The notes beneath the pieces were generated by a model. It saw nothing but the letters and a program-made list of their open reading frames with translations, was not told the DNA's origin and did no database searches. From the NCBI GenBank assembly GCA_024305405.1, contig JAKNDB010000088.1, forward strand, positions 124,001 to 188,000: DNA of 64,000 nucleotides, written 5' to 3'. Shown one piece after another: positions 1-16,628 of the stretch (positions are counted from its first letter, which is position 1; every line of letters starts with the position of its first letter). Origin of the DNA: Dirofilaria immitis (Eukaryota > Nematoda > Chromadorea > Rhabditida > Onchocercidae). Position numbers and translations under genes: made by a program.

Positions 1-136
1 ATTATGTATCATAGTGCTTTTAATTTGAGAAAGGCTAAGATAAACAAACCTAAATGGACTGAAAGCAATTGCTTTGAATAAGTAACAATCAAAGAACTTT
101 TGAAATTTCGATGAAAGAATTTTTTTTTTTTTTTAG

Positions 137-1859
<1,723 letters not shown>

Positions 1860-2684
1860 ATATTAATTTTTTGTTGATATAATTTAATCATTTGATATGT
1901 ATTGTTAAAAATAATCAATAATAATAAAGAAGATGTTGAAAATATGAATCAGAGCTATTCATCGAACGATATTTGAATATTTGAAAATAATTTACTGATT
2001 TTTTCATCAGAATTAATGTTGATTTCTGCTAAATGGATGATTACTGTGAAAATAATAATAAATGATTACTGTACGAATAATAATGGATGGATTACTGTAA
2101 GGCGAAATTAAAAATTTTTCGTTACAAGTTGTTAGATATTTTATAACCATATAAAAACATTACATACTAAATCTTTTATGTTTATACTTTCACTTATTAG
2201 CTGATGCATTATTTGAAATGAAACGCATGAATAGCGTACAAACATAGTGATCAGATGGATACGTACGTGAAAATTCAGAATGAGTAAACGTAAAATCGAT
2301 GCAGATTGTATTCAATAAAATAGAAACAGTATAATCGAACGGAAATATTAATAAGATATGAGAATATATTATTCTAAAAAATATCAATAGGATATGAGAA
2401 TAGAATAATTGTTTACTTTTGAAATGACAATGAATTTTATTGAATTCAATCGCTTCAAAAACAGACAACGATAAATTGAAATCTTTCATTTTCAATTTCC
2501 TACATTTACCCTTTCTCGGCATCAGTTTTTGCAGGAAGATTCTTCAGGTACGATATTGATAGTTAGTGTATCTGTATATGAAAGTTAGGAATTAGGTTTT
2601 ATGGCTGGAATTGTTATAATTGAATCTCCGTAAGAATTTTTCAACTCTAAAATTATTTGTTTATCGGTATTACCCATTACTGAT
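1860..2684. other. intergenic stretch, no gene seen
   Basis: Contains the CDKL 3' flank. An open frame on the minus strand at 2190-2522 has no recognisable domain, is rich in Ile/Phe/His as AT-rich noise tends to be, and has no supporting splice context. Confidence 0.6.
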
Positions 2685-3405
2685 TTTTTACGAATTGCTT
2701 TGCGCATTGGTTTACCTGCAAAGGATATTTTACTACAATCTTTCTTTCTCTTTGTTAGAGGAAATCATGAAGATTGTAATAGAGCTTAGGAAGGATGGTT
2801 TAGATACCTAGATCCATATCTTCTTTCATCTGAAAGGTGTATAGATTGCATCCCTAGCTGGTCGTTAGATGCTAGGCCAATTAGATTCTTCATCTTTGAC
2901 TCTTCATCTGGTAAGGATATCATTACAAATCAAAGGATAACTGATAAACAATTTGATAAACTAATACAAGACACTTCCGACAAGCCTACATGGTTTTTAA
3001 CTCATAAACCGCTTTGGAGGTCCCTAAAAAAGAATTTTTGACACTAAAGAGCTATGGCAATCTTATACAAATTGAAGCTTTCGGGGATAAATTTCCCAGT
3101 AATATAACTACCGTAATCTCTGGACATACACATTCATATAATCCAGATATTATTTTAATGGACAATGTTCCAGATCAGATCATAGTCGGAAACGGTGATG
3201 CACTATTAACGCATGCTCAAGATCAGGAGCCGTTTTAGCGAAATGTAGAATTTAGTTATCCGAATGGTAAAAATACTTAGCACATGAAGTTAGAAACTTC
3301 GTCGGTTTCAGTTTTACAATATTAAACTTAGACGAGCACAAATTTACTTTCTATAATCAAGATAATACGGATATACATTCTGTAAAATTAACGAAAGACT
3401 TTTAG
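2685..3405 (+). pseudogene. bacterial-type metallophosphoesterase fossil, probably endosymbiont-derived
   Basis: An intronless run of coding-like sequence that reads, across three frames, as a bacterial calcineurin-like metallophosphoesterase. Visible in order: PAKDILLQ, the metal-binding FVRGNHEDCNRA, GWFRYLDPY, a core with FFIFDSS, FLTHKPLW, the metal-binding VISGHTHSYNPD, QIIVGNGDALLTHAQDQEP, and a C-terminal strand pair ending NTDIHSVKLTKDF. These are known marks of a proteobacterial secreted or periplasmic phosphoesterase family. Lesions: TAG at 2787-2789 inside RA-EGWFRY, a frame change near 3026-3040, a stop at 3236-3238, another TAG near 3279 and a frame change before 3290. The N-terminal metal-binding block is missing. 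Substitution stops cannot be explained by homopolymer miscalls, so this copy is dead. No splice sites fit. A Wolbachia-type source is inferred from AT content, host type and lack of introns. Confidence 0.8.
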
Positions 3406-4908
3406 TTTATGGTATACTAGAGCTATGACTTTAGATTAACAATTTTATGTTTAATAATAGAAAACATCAATTGCTTCATATTATCAATCCAATACACACA
3501 CAAAGCATCATGAATGATAATCATGAATTTATCCTGTAAAAAGTGTTGAGAATAGAAGTTGATAATCATGAATTTATCCAGTAAAAAGTTTTGCGCTATA
3601 AAAGTTGCAATAAAATAAGTATAGAAAAATACAACTAGAAAAGGTATAAGGTTTATTTTAGATCACTTTTAAAATAACCAAAACCGTTTCTAATAACAGG
3701 CCTTTTTCTCAGCAAAATCTTTACATTCAACGAAGTTAATGCGGTCTTTATGTTCGTTATTTTTGTGAATATGCTTAAATTTCAATCATTCGACTTGAAC
3801 ATGATATTGTTATCAATTTAAAATCAATTCGACCTATCATTGTAATACATATTACAATTTCATATCACATTCTGCAATCGAATTACAATCAATGACTAAT
3901 CCATCTAGAAATTCATCTAGAAATTTTCTCTTACTATTATTCCTAGTAACGATTGTAATATAGTATAAAAAAAAAAAAAAGAAATTCAATAATTTAAAAC
4001 AATAATGATATGCAAAATTAATTAGCAATAAATTATTAGTTTTAATTACCAATTTTCTTGAAGCGATAAATCATACAAACTGATATATTGCGAAAATACT
4101 CCACAAATACAAGAAAGTTTTATGAATTCTAAGGTAATTATTAGCATAATGATAATTACCTTAATCTAATATAACTTATGAATAAGTTTAAAATATTGAT
4201 GATAAAATAAAAATTTTTGGAAAAAAATTAGAAAAAGATATAATACATTTTGTTTAACAAAAAATATTAATATTATCAAATGCCTCATATGAAATTTAAA
4301 AATTCAAATGAAATCTCATCCATAATAATAATAAATTAACAAATTGCAATTATCTTAATTTCCAATAATCAATATTATCGTTCAAACTTTGACTATTTAA
4401 TGGATACATTTTATGATATACTTATCTTTCAATTTTTACTTATCATATTCAATTTTTATCATTTCAACATTTTTCTCAATTCATTATCATATCACAATCA
4501 ATCAAAAATTAATACATATTTACGTTGATACATTTTTCCTAAAAAAAAAAAAATTTCTCCTACAATCACGTTTTTGTCGCTAATCTTTACGTATTACGTT
4601 TATTTGTATTGTTTATGTTTTTGTTTGTTTGTTTTTTTTTTTTTTACGATCAACAAATGCTAATACGTATTTGTTGCATTTACAAATGATTGAATAACTT
4701 TAGGAAAATGAACATTTCGCTCTTAAACGCATTTATTGATATCAATCATTGATATAAATCAATAAGTGCTTTACAATCATTTGTTTATATATACATAATG
4801 TTTAGAGATAGGCAATAAAAAAAAAAAAAACTTTTTTTTCCAAATCAGTGATATATTATTTAAAAATAAACTGAAATAGCTATATGCCATCATATTGATC
4901 TTACTACT
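3406..4908. other. intergenic stretch upstream of the GT92 gene
   Basis: Very AT-rich with long A and T runs. The only open frame (minus, 3852-4052) is low-complexity and unsupported. The promoter of the GT92 gene is expected here, but no specific element is recognised. Confidence 0.5.
3515..3600. repeat. two-copy tandem repeat, period 46
   Basis: gataatcatgaatttatcc starts at 3515 and again at 3561, with matching downstream sequence; it lies about 100 bases beyond the phosphoesterase fossil. Confidence 0.8.
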
Positions 4909-7900
4909 ATGCGTTTATCTGGCAAATTACAATTATTTGTTATTACGATATTTCTTATCATTTGCTTAACATTATTCAATTTCTTCATAATCTCAAATGA
5001 TGCTTATTTGAATGCTAAATTTATCAAACAAACTCGTTCAAAACCGCAATTTTCTAAACTTACTGATAATTTATTCATTTTTTCATCATTTGTGGATACA
5101 CGAAATGGTAATATGGGCTTTCCATTTTTCGTATCATTGCAATAATGCGATTCAAACATTACAAATATTTTTGCTTATTTAAAAATACACAAACTCCTGT
5201 GCAAATTTATGCAATGTCTGAAAATCATGGACGTTTATATGGTGCATATATTTTAAATTGTCAAATTCCGGAACATATCATTATTACAACTGTTAAAATT
5301 ACATTAACCGATGGAAATAATTGGTTAAATATTGTTCCAACATATTATATCACTTCCAATTCCATTAATTCATTAATACCATTTACCTACAATTATACCA
5401 TTTGTTTACCGTTTCTTTATGGTCATTTCTACAGTATGAAATATATTATCGAAATAATCGAAATGCATAAATTATTGGGAGTGCAACAAATTACTGTTTA
5501 TACTACAAAACGTAATTTATACAGTGATATTCAAAAAGTTCTAAATTATTACGAAACAGAAAGGTTTTTTTTTTTTTTTTTTGAATTATCATTATCAGGA
5601 TTCTTTGAAAAAAATTTTTATTTTTTTAACTAAACTTACTTTCATCTATCGGTGAATTTTTTTGATTGATCGAATTGATTATCATTTTGTGATCATCGAA
5701 AATAAGACATATTTTTTAGATATTTCAAAAAAAGCCTAGAAATACTAGCAATTGATTAGTTTTATAAATGAGCAATGATTTAGTCATCGAATAAAACCGA
5801 TCAAATTGGATAGATTTTTTATCATCTTTCAAACGCTATCTAACATTACTATGTTATTATCAAAAGATAAGTTACACTAAACAACTAAACGATCCTTTTG
5901 ATAATGATTGTAGATTTTTTATGATAAGAAGTTTAGGATTTAGATAAATTTAATCAGATTATACTGTGATTGTTTCATTATCAAAAGGCTTCTCTTTCAT
6001 TGTTTATTTTTTTAGTATTTTGGATGTGGTTGATGTTGAACTGCCAGTAACAGATGCTTGGAATTATGCTCAACTTATTTTTATCAATGATTGCTTGTAC
6101 AGGTTAATATTAATATTACCGTAATTATATGATAATTGAATTTCAAAAAAAAAAATTTTTTAAATGTAATCTTTAATCTGATAAATAATATCATCGCATG
6201 AATGAATACAATTTCATAACATTATATAATGCTTGACATTAAATTTTCTGATTATATTCTTATCAGTAGGTTTTATTGCAACCAAAATATTAGAATTACT
6301 CGATACAGTATCCTTCTTTTCTTAACAGAAGTATGGTAGAAATATTGACCGTTAAACTATTTCATTTCCGGCATAATCGATATTTATTTCATCTGTTGAT
6401 AACTAATCATTGTCGTATTGAACAAAAGACCTTTGAGGTATGAAATTTAATAATGAAAGTTTAGGAGGGAAAAAAATGATTCTTATTCATTTTAGGAATA
6501 TGGGACGAGCTAAGTTTGTATCATTTCATGATTGGGATGAAATTATCATACCGATTCGAAATATTGATCTTATTTCGCTCTTTTACAATATTTTTAATAC
6601 ATCGATTGCAAGTTATCAAATATCAACAATGTATATTCATTATGAGTTAGTTTCTTTTTTTTTTTTACTTTAACATTGATCAGATTTTTTTTTTTGAAAA
6701 AAAATCTGACAAAATGAAGTTAAATGTAATAAAAAAAAATTGTATATTTTACAGTCCCAATTATCCATCGCTTATCAATAGCATTCAAGCTAGAAGTGAA
6801 AGTTTGGACTGGGAATTAACGAAATGTATCCTACAACCTGGGATGATTTTTGAGCAGGTAAATGATGTTTATTATTGCATGTATTATTTACAAATCTTTC
6901 CACGATGGTTATATTCGTTGAAAAAAATCAATCAATAATTGATTTCCAAGTATAAAACCAATCAATCGATAGTATAAAATTTTCATGATGCTATAAACTA
7001 TTCAGTAATTCAATCATTTTCATTAATTCATTTATTAATCAAGCAATATTAATACATATTTCATATATAAAATCAAGCTTGTCCTTCTGAATTAAAAGTA
7101 TATATGTCAGATGTAATTGTAATTTTGTAAAATTGTTAAAATAAAAATTATTGTAAATTTTATTATGAAATGAATTTTAAGTGATTTAATTTTAATATTC
7201 ATCGATAATGTTTTTATTTTATGATAGTTTCAAAAAAAAAAAAAAAATTTTAAAAGGGCAATTTTTTCTTTCGTTAATTTTCACATTATTAAATTTTGTT
7301 AATTTCGCATTATTTTTATGATAATTTGTCAAATTTAGTTAACAAATAAATAATTCAATGATCGATAAAGAAAACAAAAAATGGGATAGAATTAATAATT
7401 AAGTTTTATTTAGTTCTTGACACATTTAGACAATCTTGCAATTAAGCAAAAATCATTCGTTACCGTAATTATTGTAATTTCAAAATAATTTTTTCAAATA
7501 TGCTTTTTGCATATTTTGTTGTTGTGTAGCAATATAGAAGGTTAACTTAATGAATGTTAAAATTTCTAGAAATTCGAATAATATATGCAGGCAAAAATGG
7601 ACTTATGCAATTAAGTAATTCTTTTAGGCTAATAATTAATTCGATCGAAACTAAAAATCGAGAATCAAAGATCTAAAAAACTTTAAATGATTAATTATTC
7701 TGTTTAAATGAAATAGATAAATTGACTTAATTTTTATATCTCACAAAGCAGCAGCAGAACATTAGTTTTGTTAGGATAAAATGATAATAAAACATTTCCA
7801 ATTTCTATGCCATTTCAAATTTTCAGGGTATTCATCATACTAGTCGAGTAATTCAAGACTATTATTTAACGTTGAAACTGTCAGATAGTGAAGCAGTTTT

Positions 7901-8021
7901 GCATCATTACGTAAAAAATACGGATATCCAAACATTTCCGGTTAATACCATACCTTCACGGTATGGAAAGATCTTGCGCCGAAATTGTGATACGGTATTG
8001 GAAAAAATCTATGCACAGTAA
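4909..8021 (+). CDS. glycosyltransferase family 92 (DUF23) protein
   Basis: Type II Golgi glycosyltransferase of family GT92; a characterised C. elegans member adds galactose to fucose on N-glycans. Exons: 4909-5563, 6016-6102, 6496-6645, 6755-6857, 7827-8021, about 396 residues. Residues 8-30 are a signal-anchor (LQLFVITIFLIICLTLFNFF). Family marks: FRIIAIMRFKHYKYFC; MHKLLGVQQITVYTT; LIFINDCLYRNMGRAKFVSF; HDWDEIIIP, which holds the DxD-like metal/nucleotide site; CILQPGMIFEQ with IHHTSRV; and HHYVKN near the C-terminus. The frame is broken at the T5 run 5125-5129, where one extra T is needed to join the membrane-anchor part to the catalytic part. The 36-codon open stretch at 6329-6435 is intronic, because direct joining of 6102 to 6496 keeps frame and the DWDE motif. 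Acceptor substrate unknown. Confidence 0.88.
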
Positions 8022-9849
8022 TTTTGAATAAATAATCTCTGATTATTGTTGAATAAATGAATTTATTATAAAACTGTCACTTTCTTATTTAACAATATGA
8101 AGCTAAAAACATAATTGAAAAAATGATAAAATCTAAACTTCGAGTCGTTAATTAGCCGTATGTATATATCAGCCAACAAAATAAATAGGATGAAAAATTT
8201 TAGTAAGTAAATATTTATAATTTTTCAATTGATGATAACATCATGCAAAATGTAATCTCTTTTAATATGACATTGGTTAAGTACGATATTACGGCCGGGC
8301 AATTACTGAAAGTAAAAAGCCAAATAAGTACACCGAGACATTGATAAGTACTATCTGTAACTTTAAAAAACAGGTTTATGATTATGTAACTTGCTTACCA
8401 TGTAATGCAACTTATCAGAACACTTGTTGTTTTGCACTACGAATAGAATTAATGAAAATCTTCCGATAAATCATCTAACAAGCCAATGAGACATCCTTCC
8501 AATACCTCAATTTAACTGTGAGATGTAAGAATTTCGCAATGACTCAATGCTGCTCATTGGACGGTATTGATTGCGCGAAGTTTGGTATTTTCGAAAATGT
8601 ACTCTTGACTTTTGGCGGGACTGGTCAACGTCGGGAGACGTATACTGTGAGACTGAGGTGGTTAGTGATCTAGTTACGCATGGTATAGCTTAATTCAATA
8701 GCACTTTAAATTATTTTGTTACGTACGGAATTTGACGTACGCTTGCGAAATTTTTCATGCATGTCATTTTTGTGCCTATTAACAACAAATTTCATCACGT
8801 TAGTGTCATTTTAACTCACCAAAAGACTCATCATAATGTCATAAATATTTTAAAATGCTTTTAATCCGGTAATTTTTGGCTTTAATTTGTTTTCGCATAA
8901 TTATATTTATTTTTGTATAATCATCTTTCATTCTTATTATTGCTTTCTTTCAGATTTTTTGTACATTTATCCGTTTATATTGTATTCGTCTCAGTAACCA
9001 TTGATTTTAGGCAAATTTACCTCCATCATATTTAATTTGTTTAATGGTAAGGCAGGATTTGTTTGTTTGTTTAGTCCTTGATTTATCACTAAGCTATCTA
9101 TTTCAGTTTAGCAATCATCGATTAAGAATACTTGTAATTATTTCCAGCGATTCGAATTATTCAATTTTAACTGACTGCTGGACAAAAACGTCAACCTTGT
9201 TTTATTGAAGCTTGCTGGATCATGTTGCTCCGTTCTTTGCAACTATCTTTCTGTTATTAATCCGTGATAAAATAAACTCTCTGACCCAAAAATTTCCCTA
9301 ATTTCAAAATTTAATTTTCGTTTGATATATCACGGCAAAGAACAGAGTTAAAATGATAATAATACGTAGAACAAACAAAAGTGACTAGAGATATTTCTGT
9401 GAATAAAACGCGAATGGCATAGAGACAGCGATACAAAAGATTTAAGAGCCGATTGAATTTCAGCAGATTTTATGAAAGATAAAATTGCTTTTCATTATGT
9501 GTAAACGGATCAAATTTGCTCATGATTTAACAATGTTTTGAATTAGTATGCGCAACTCTCGCAATCCTAATTTTGGACTCGCACATCTCCATTGCTTAAT
9601 CACAAGAAGTTTATGGGACTTCTGCATTCGTTTATTTCCACTGATATCTATTCTCTATGCCTTGCATGTTTGCAGACTGATGTATTATTTTAGCAGTTCT
9701 TTTCGTCCGTGCTTTTTCTGCATTTCTACTCTGTTTTATAATAAAATATTTCGGAGCAAATATTGCGTTGTCCTGATGTTTGATTATTATGTGACTAAGT
9801 TATTAAAAAGTTTCAGAGTATTTATCAATTTTCATAAAAGTATTAATAA
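8022..9849. other. intergenic and upstream region of lin-53
   Basis: From about 8280 to 8770 the sequence is clearly more GC-rich than its surroundings and holds CCAAT-like boxes and an E2F-like site, so it is the best candidate for the lin-53 promoter or first non-coding exon. The open frame at 9548-9946 only overlaps exon 1 in another frame and is not a gene. Confidence 0.5.
8610..8620 (+). promoter_or_regulatory. E2F-like site upstream of lin-53
   Basis: TTTTGGCGGGA matches the E2F/DP consensus (TTTSSCGC-type). It lies 1.23 kb upstream of the lin-53 start, inside a GC-richer island in otherwise AT-rich DNA. E2F control of an RBBP4-type chromatin gene is plausible but not shown. Confidence 0.4.
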
Positions 9850-12515
<2,666 letters not shown>

Positions 12516-12607
12516 AAAGATTAAAAAGAATTGTAGAGGATTGTTGTACATTCACCCCGTTATTGTTTTATTACGAATATATTTCTTTATATTTTAATTC
12601 TACAAAA

Positions 12608-12852
12608 TCATTTATGAGTAGCTAAAATATGAGCGCCTCCTTTCATACAAAGTTTCGGATGTTCCCAGCGGATTTGAAATGATGAATCAGTCTCATATTG
12701 ATCCTTTGCTAGCATTTTAAAATCAGTTTTAACTTTTATTCTTCTGAAAAATAAATGATAAAAAAATAGTATGGTAATGAGTTTTGGAATAGGTAAACAA
12801 TATCTTAGCAAATGAATATGATTATCCACCTTTTGTAAAGAAACTGATTAAA
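12608..12852 (-). CDS. candidate terminal exons of an unrecognised minus-strand gene
   Basis: Exon 12608-12743 follows a good acceptor (TTTTTCAG on the minus strand) and reads 42 codons to a TGA, ending CMKGGAHILATHK. A possible preceding piece ending near 12826 (KFNQFLYKR, donor gtggat) joins in frame to RIKVKTDFKMLAKDQYET. The composition looks protein-like, but no family is recognised and no start was found. It would be tail-to-tail with lin-53, 93 bases apart. It could equally be lin-53 3' flank. Confidence 0.3.
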
Positions 12853-13570
12853 TTTGATCTTTAGTTTACAAAATCCTTGGAAATTTTCAGAAATTTATAT
12901 GAATATTATTATTGCTATTTTAGTTCTATTAAGAAACTGATTTTTTAGATACTGTACTATTTTTATTTCAGTTGGTATTTCACATCGTCATGTTTTGCAC
13001 TGTACGTTTTGCATAAAATTTAGCTACTATATTTTATTTTTTCAAATTTGTGAGTTAAAAAATTACTGAAACAACTATTACCTGCACTTGTGATAGATCA
13101 AATGAATGATTTCAATTAACATAATGTTTCCTTAAAATTTTTTTTCGATTAATCTTGCTGTTGATGGAATATCATCTGATAATTAAAATTTTTTCTTAAT
13201 GTTGCAAGATGAATTGCACCCATTACTTTGATTAGAGGTTTTCTGACCAAGTCTTTAAAAAACAGTAATGATGACCAAATTTCACTTGAAAGTTTGAGTA
13301 ATGATGACAGCCGATCGATGGATAATTCTCATTTATCCTGAATGAGATTATCTTTGTTTTATGGAATATGGTCAATTCCATGGCGCGTCAAAACTATGAG
13401 ATGCAAGCTTGTTGTAGGTGTTGAATTTAATAATTGATAAATGGACCTATCTCGATTGGTCCTATTGTCATTTTAATTTCATTTGGCTCTGCGGACGAGT
13501 GTTTTATAAAAGTTATTCATTTAATAAATGGTTTTCAGATTGTGCCTGAATTACTTCATTCCTATTCAAA
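12853..13570. other. intergenic stretch between lin-53 and isy-1
   Basis: No further gene seen. Just before isy-1 there is a trans-splice-type acceptor (annotated separately). Confidence 0.5.
13532..13538 (+). promoter_or_regulatory. probable trans-splice acceptor of isy-1
   Basis: TTTTCAG lies 32 bases upstream of the isy-1 ATG, with no upstream exon visible. This is where a spliced leader would be joined in a nematode. Confidence 0.5.
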
Positions 13571-15336
13571 ATGGTAGGTATTGTATTGCAGAATTTAATT
13601 ATGTTTTGAGCATTTCTCTTTTGAATATCATTAAATTATCTTTTAAATATCATTTTGCGTAATCTTTGGATTTCACTGATTTCATATCAGCTAGTTTTAA
13701 TTTTATAGTATTTGATAATTGTGGTACTTCATCACCTTCATATTACATTAGTTCATTACTCTATTGCTGGCATTTTTTTTTGTTTTTTTTTATTTTGATA
13801 GATGCATTTTATTATTTCAAAATGCACTCTTTTTAAGAAAATTATTCTTATATATGTTTCAGAAAAGTAGAAATGATTAATTTTTATTATTTCTATGGGA
13901 TTTCTTTAATTTTTAAATTAGTTACTAGTTAATGCGATTATATTTAAGGCTCGAAATGCGGAAAAGGCGATGACTGCTTTAGCTCGATGGCGGCGGATGA
14001 AGGAAGAAGAGGAAAAAGGTCCAGTGGCGAAACGACCAAACGATGTGAACGAATGCAATACGTTAAGTAAGTATTCATGTTTGAAATAATAGGTCTAATT
14101 TGTTGAAAGCACAAAGATTCTATTTCTTAATTTCATTTTTGTCTATCTTACAGACGATGCAGAAAGATATAGGAAGCAAGTGACGATGGAAATTGCGAAA
14201 AAATTGCGCTGATACAAAATCCAGGCTTGGGTGAATTTAAAATTCGAGATTTGAATGATGAAATAAATAAGTTGCTGCGAGTAAAATACGCTTGGGAAAC
14301 AAGAATTAAGGAACTCGGAGGCCAAGATTATAGGTACATTTATGTTTTTGGAAATAACTTGAGGTAGAACTTTTTTCTAATTGTTTCATTTACGACTAAC
14401 GCGGTCCATGTTAATTCGCTGCTACTTTTGTAGAAAGGTAGCGCCCAAGGAATTAGATCGAGAAGGACGTGAAGTAGCCGGTAGTAAAGGTTACAAATAT
14501 TTTGGAGCTGCAAAGATTTGCCTGGTGTTCGGGAACTTTTTGAAAAAGTTGGAATCGATGAATCACGAAAAAATCGTATGGAATTAATTAAATTTTTGGA
14601 TGCGGATTATTACGGCTATATGGATGATGATGATGGTTTATTAGTGCCGCTGGAAATGGATGCTGAAATCAAAGCTCGTTTGCAGATCGAAAAGGTCCTG
14701 AATTTCCTATTTCCGTCGTGATAGATTTTTATAGTTCACATTAATATTTAGCAAAAAATTTTATAAGAAGTTTTCTAGGATTGGGAAGAAAACAAAGATG
14801 GATTGAAAGCAAAAAAGCATTTGACGAAGACATCGATATATACAAAATTGATGATGTAAGTTATCGATTCATAAAAGAAAATCATATTATTTCATTCGAT
14901 ATTATTCTCAGGATTGTTGGATTTATTATCATGTTTCTGTAATATATTTCACCTTTAAATCTTTACCTTTTAGGACTTACGATATCTTGCTGCACTCTGC
15001 TCTAATATTATATTTAGTGTTACTGAAACATTAATTTACGTTATACGTAACTGTTCAAATTTAAATTTATTTCTAATATAGGTTGAGATTTCTTGTTTCA
15101 ACTTCATACTTTCCTGTTTTTATTCACTTTGATTATTAATAAACTTGCTTTTACAGGACTCCGACGAGGAAGATATCGGTGCGAAACAATCAATATTGAT
15201 AGATGATGATGGAAAGAAAACATTCATTCAACATGTTGTTGTGCCGTCGCAAAAAGAAATCGAGAATCTCATTTTGGAAAGGAAGAAAGCACAACTTTTT
15301 GATAGATATGTTGGAAGTTTATCGAATCCAGAATAA
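13571..15336 (+). CDS. isy-1: ISY1 pre-mRNA splicing factor
   Basis: Homologue of ISY1/Isy1p, a component of the NineTeen-associated spliceosome, acting in the nucleus at the catalytic steps. Exons: 13571-13573 (a single ATG codon), 13949-14066, 14154-14333, 14434-14694, 14779-14855, 15157-15336; 273 residues against 285 in human. Hallmarks: ARNAEKAMTALARWRRMKEE at the start, QNPGLGEFKIRDLNDEINKL, GSKGYKYFGAAKDLPGVREL, ADYYGYMDDDDGLLVPLE, then an acidic stretch and the closing HVVVPSQKEIENLILERKK. Three one-base deficits must be restored: A6 at 14198-14203, A3 at 14512-14514 and A6 at 14811-14816; all lie in A runs and the family alignment fixes the frame on both sides. Identification is secure; the single-codon first exon is inferred from the donor gtaggt. 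Confidence 0.95.
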
Positions 15337-16628
15337 CCATCACATTATTTTTAAGTTATTTTTATAGTCGTATTCATATTTCGTTTCGCAATTCCAAAAA
15401 GATCACTCACTTATGGAGAGTTTCCTCAATATTGCCGATAAACTTACCATAACAATTTTGTATAAGGGAATGGTGCCTTCTTTAACGAGAAAATCATTTT
15501 TCCTTTTGTGTCTTGATATTTATTTTTCACCGGTTTTAGGTTCTTGAAAAACATTGTTTTGACCAGTATTTTGAAAAAATTGAAAAACTCGATTTGAACT
15601 TGAACTTGCTTGTGATATTTCTTTTCTATAATTTCAGGTTTTAGAAACATTAGCAGTCTTTTGTCAATCAATTTTAGAAATACTAACATTTGTGTGTTAA
15701 TCGTATATGTTTTCTAATAATTGTTTGATTAAATTTATGTAATTTGTGAGTTATTAAGCTTGCTTCACACCTCAGTTTGTCTAGGGACCTTGAAAAATTT
15801 CACGTGTATGAATCTGATAATCAGAGAAGCCGTTATTATAAGTCAGTGCATAAGTTTCATTTTAAAGTGTTCATTAACTTTACGAAAAATAAATTTAATG
15901 AAAATGTCATGATTTTGAAATTCAGAAGATAATTCTTTTACTTACTTTTATAACTTGGGAAGATCGAAAAAATATTGATCCTTCCTCCTACTTTCGGATT
16001 ACTGTTGAAAGTAAAAGATATTTTGATTTTGTTATTAAAGTTATGATAAAGTGTGCACGATATATTTCTCGATTTTGAAAAGTGAACTATATTAGAAGTA
16101 AACACAATGGGTTAATTTTTTTCTTCGTTTTTATCTTTATTTCTTACTTTAATATTCAATTCATTTGTAAAAACGTGTTTCAGTGTATGTATTTTGCTCA
16201 TAATATAAATGAGATTTATTTAATCAATTGTTATTTTATGCATATTTTAACTTCTGTTTAGGTTCGTTGGAAAATACGGGATGATAACTTCGATAGATGG
16301 CTTTTCGTGATAAGGAATCGATTTTCACAGATTAGAAGTTAAGCTAACGTTCAAGGTTATTTTTGTTAAAGAAATAAAAATTAGAATTTTGATAAAACAC
16401 AAGATTTGGATTGAAGCAGTTGTTCAACTATTTCATGGGAAATTGAGTCGTTAAAGTAAGGAAAATTCATTAATTCTTTATTCGATCTGTATGATAATGA
16501 CATGGTTATTCGAAACAATTTGCTGATAAATGATATAAGTAAAATGAAGCCTAGAAATAATTAGGCTCAATTTCAAACAATTATCATTTCTTAAATTCAT
16601 TCAATCAAAAAAATTTATTTGAATCTTT
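15337..16628. other. intergenic stretch between converging isy-1 and SPEC3/Stum genes
   Basis: Holds the two 3' ends. The open frame at 15444-15689 on the minus strand is Phe/Lys-rich and unsupported. No gene seen. Confidence 0.6.

Noticed and set aside
2190..2522. 110-codon minus-strand frame
   Set aside because: Low-complexity, no domain, no splice context; looks like chance openness in AT-rich DNA.
6329..6435. 36-codon open stretch with acceptor and donor between GT92 exons
   Set aside because: Including it would break the phase into the exon carrying the DWDE motif; direct splicing 6102 to 6496 gives the conserved CLYRNMGRAKFVSF.
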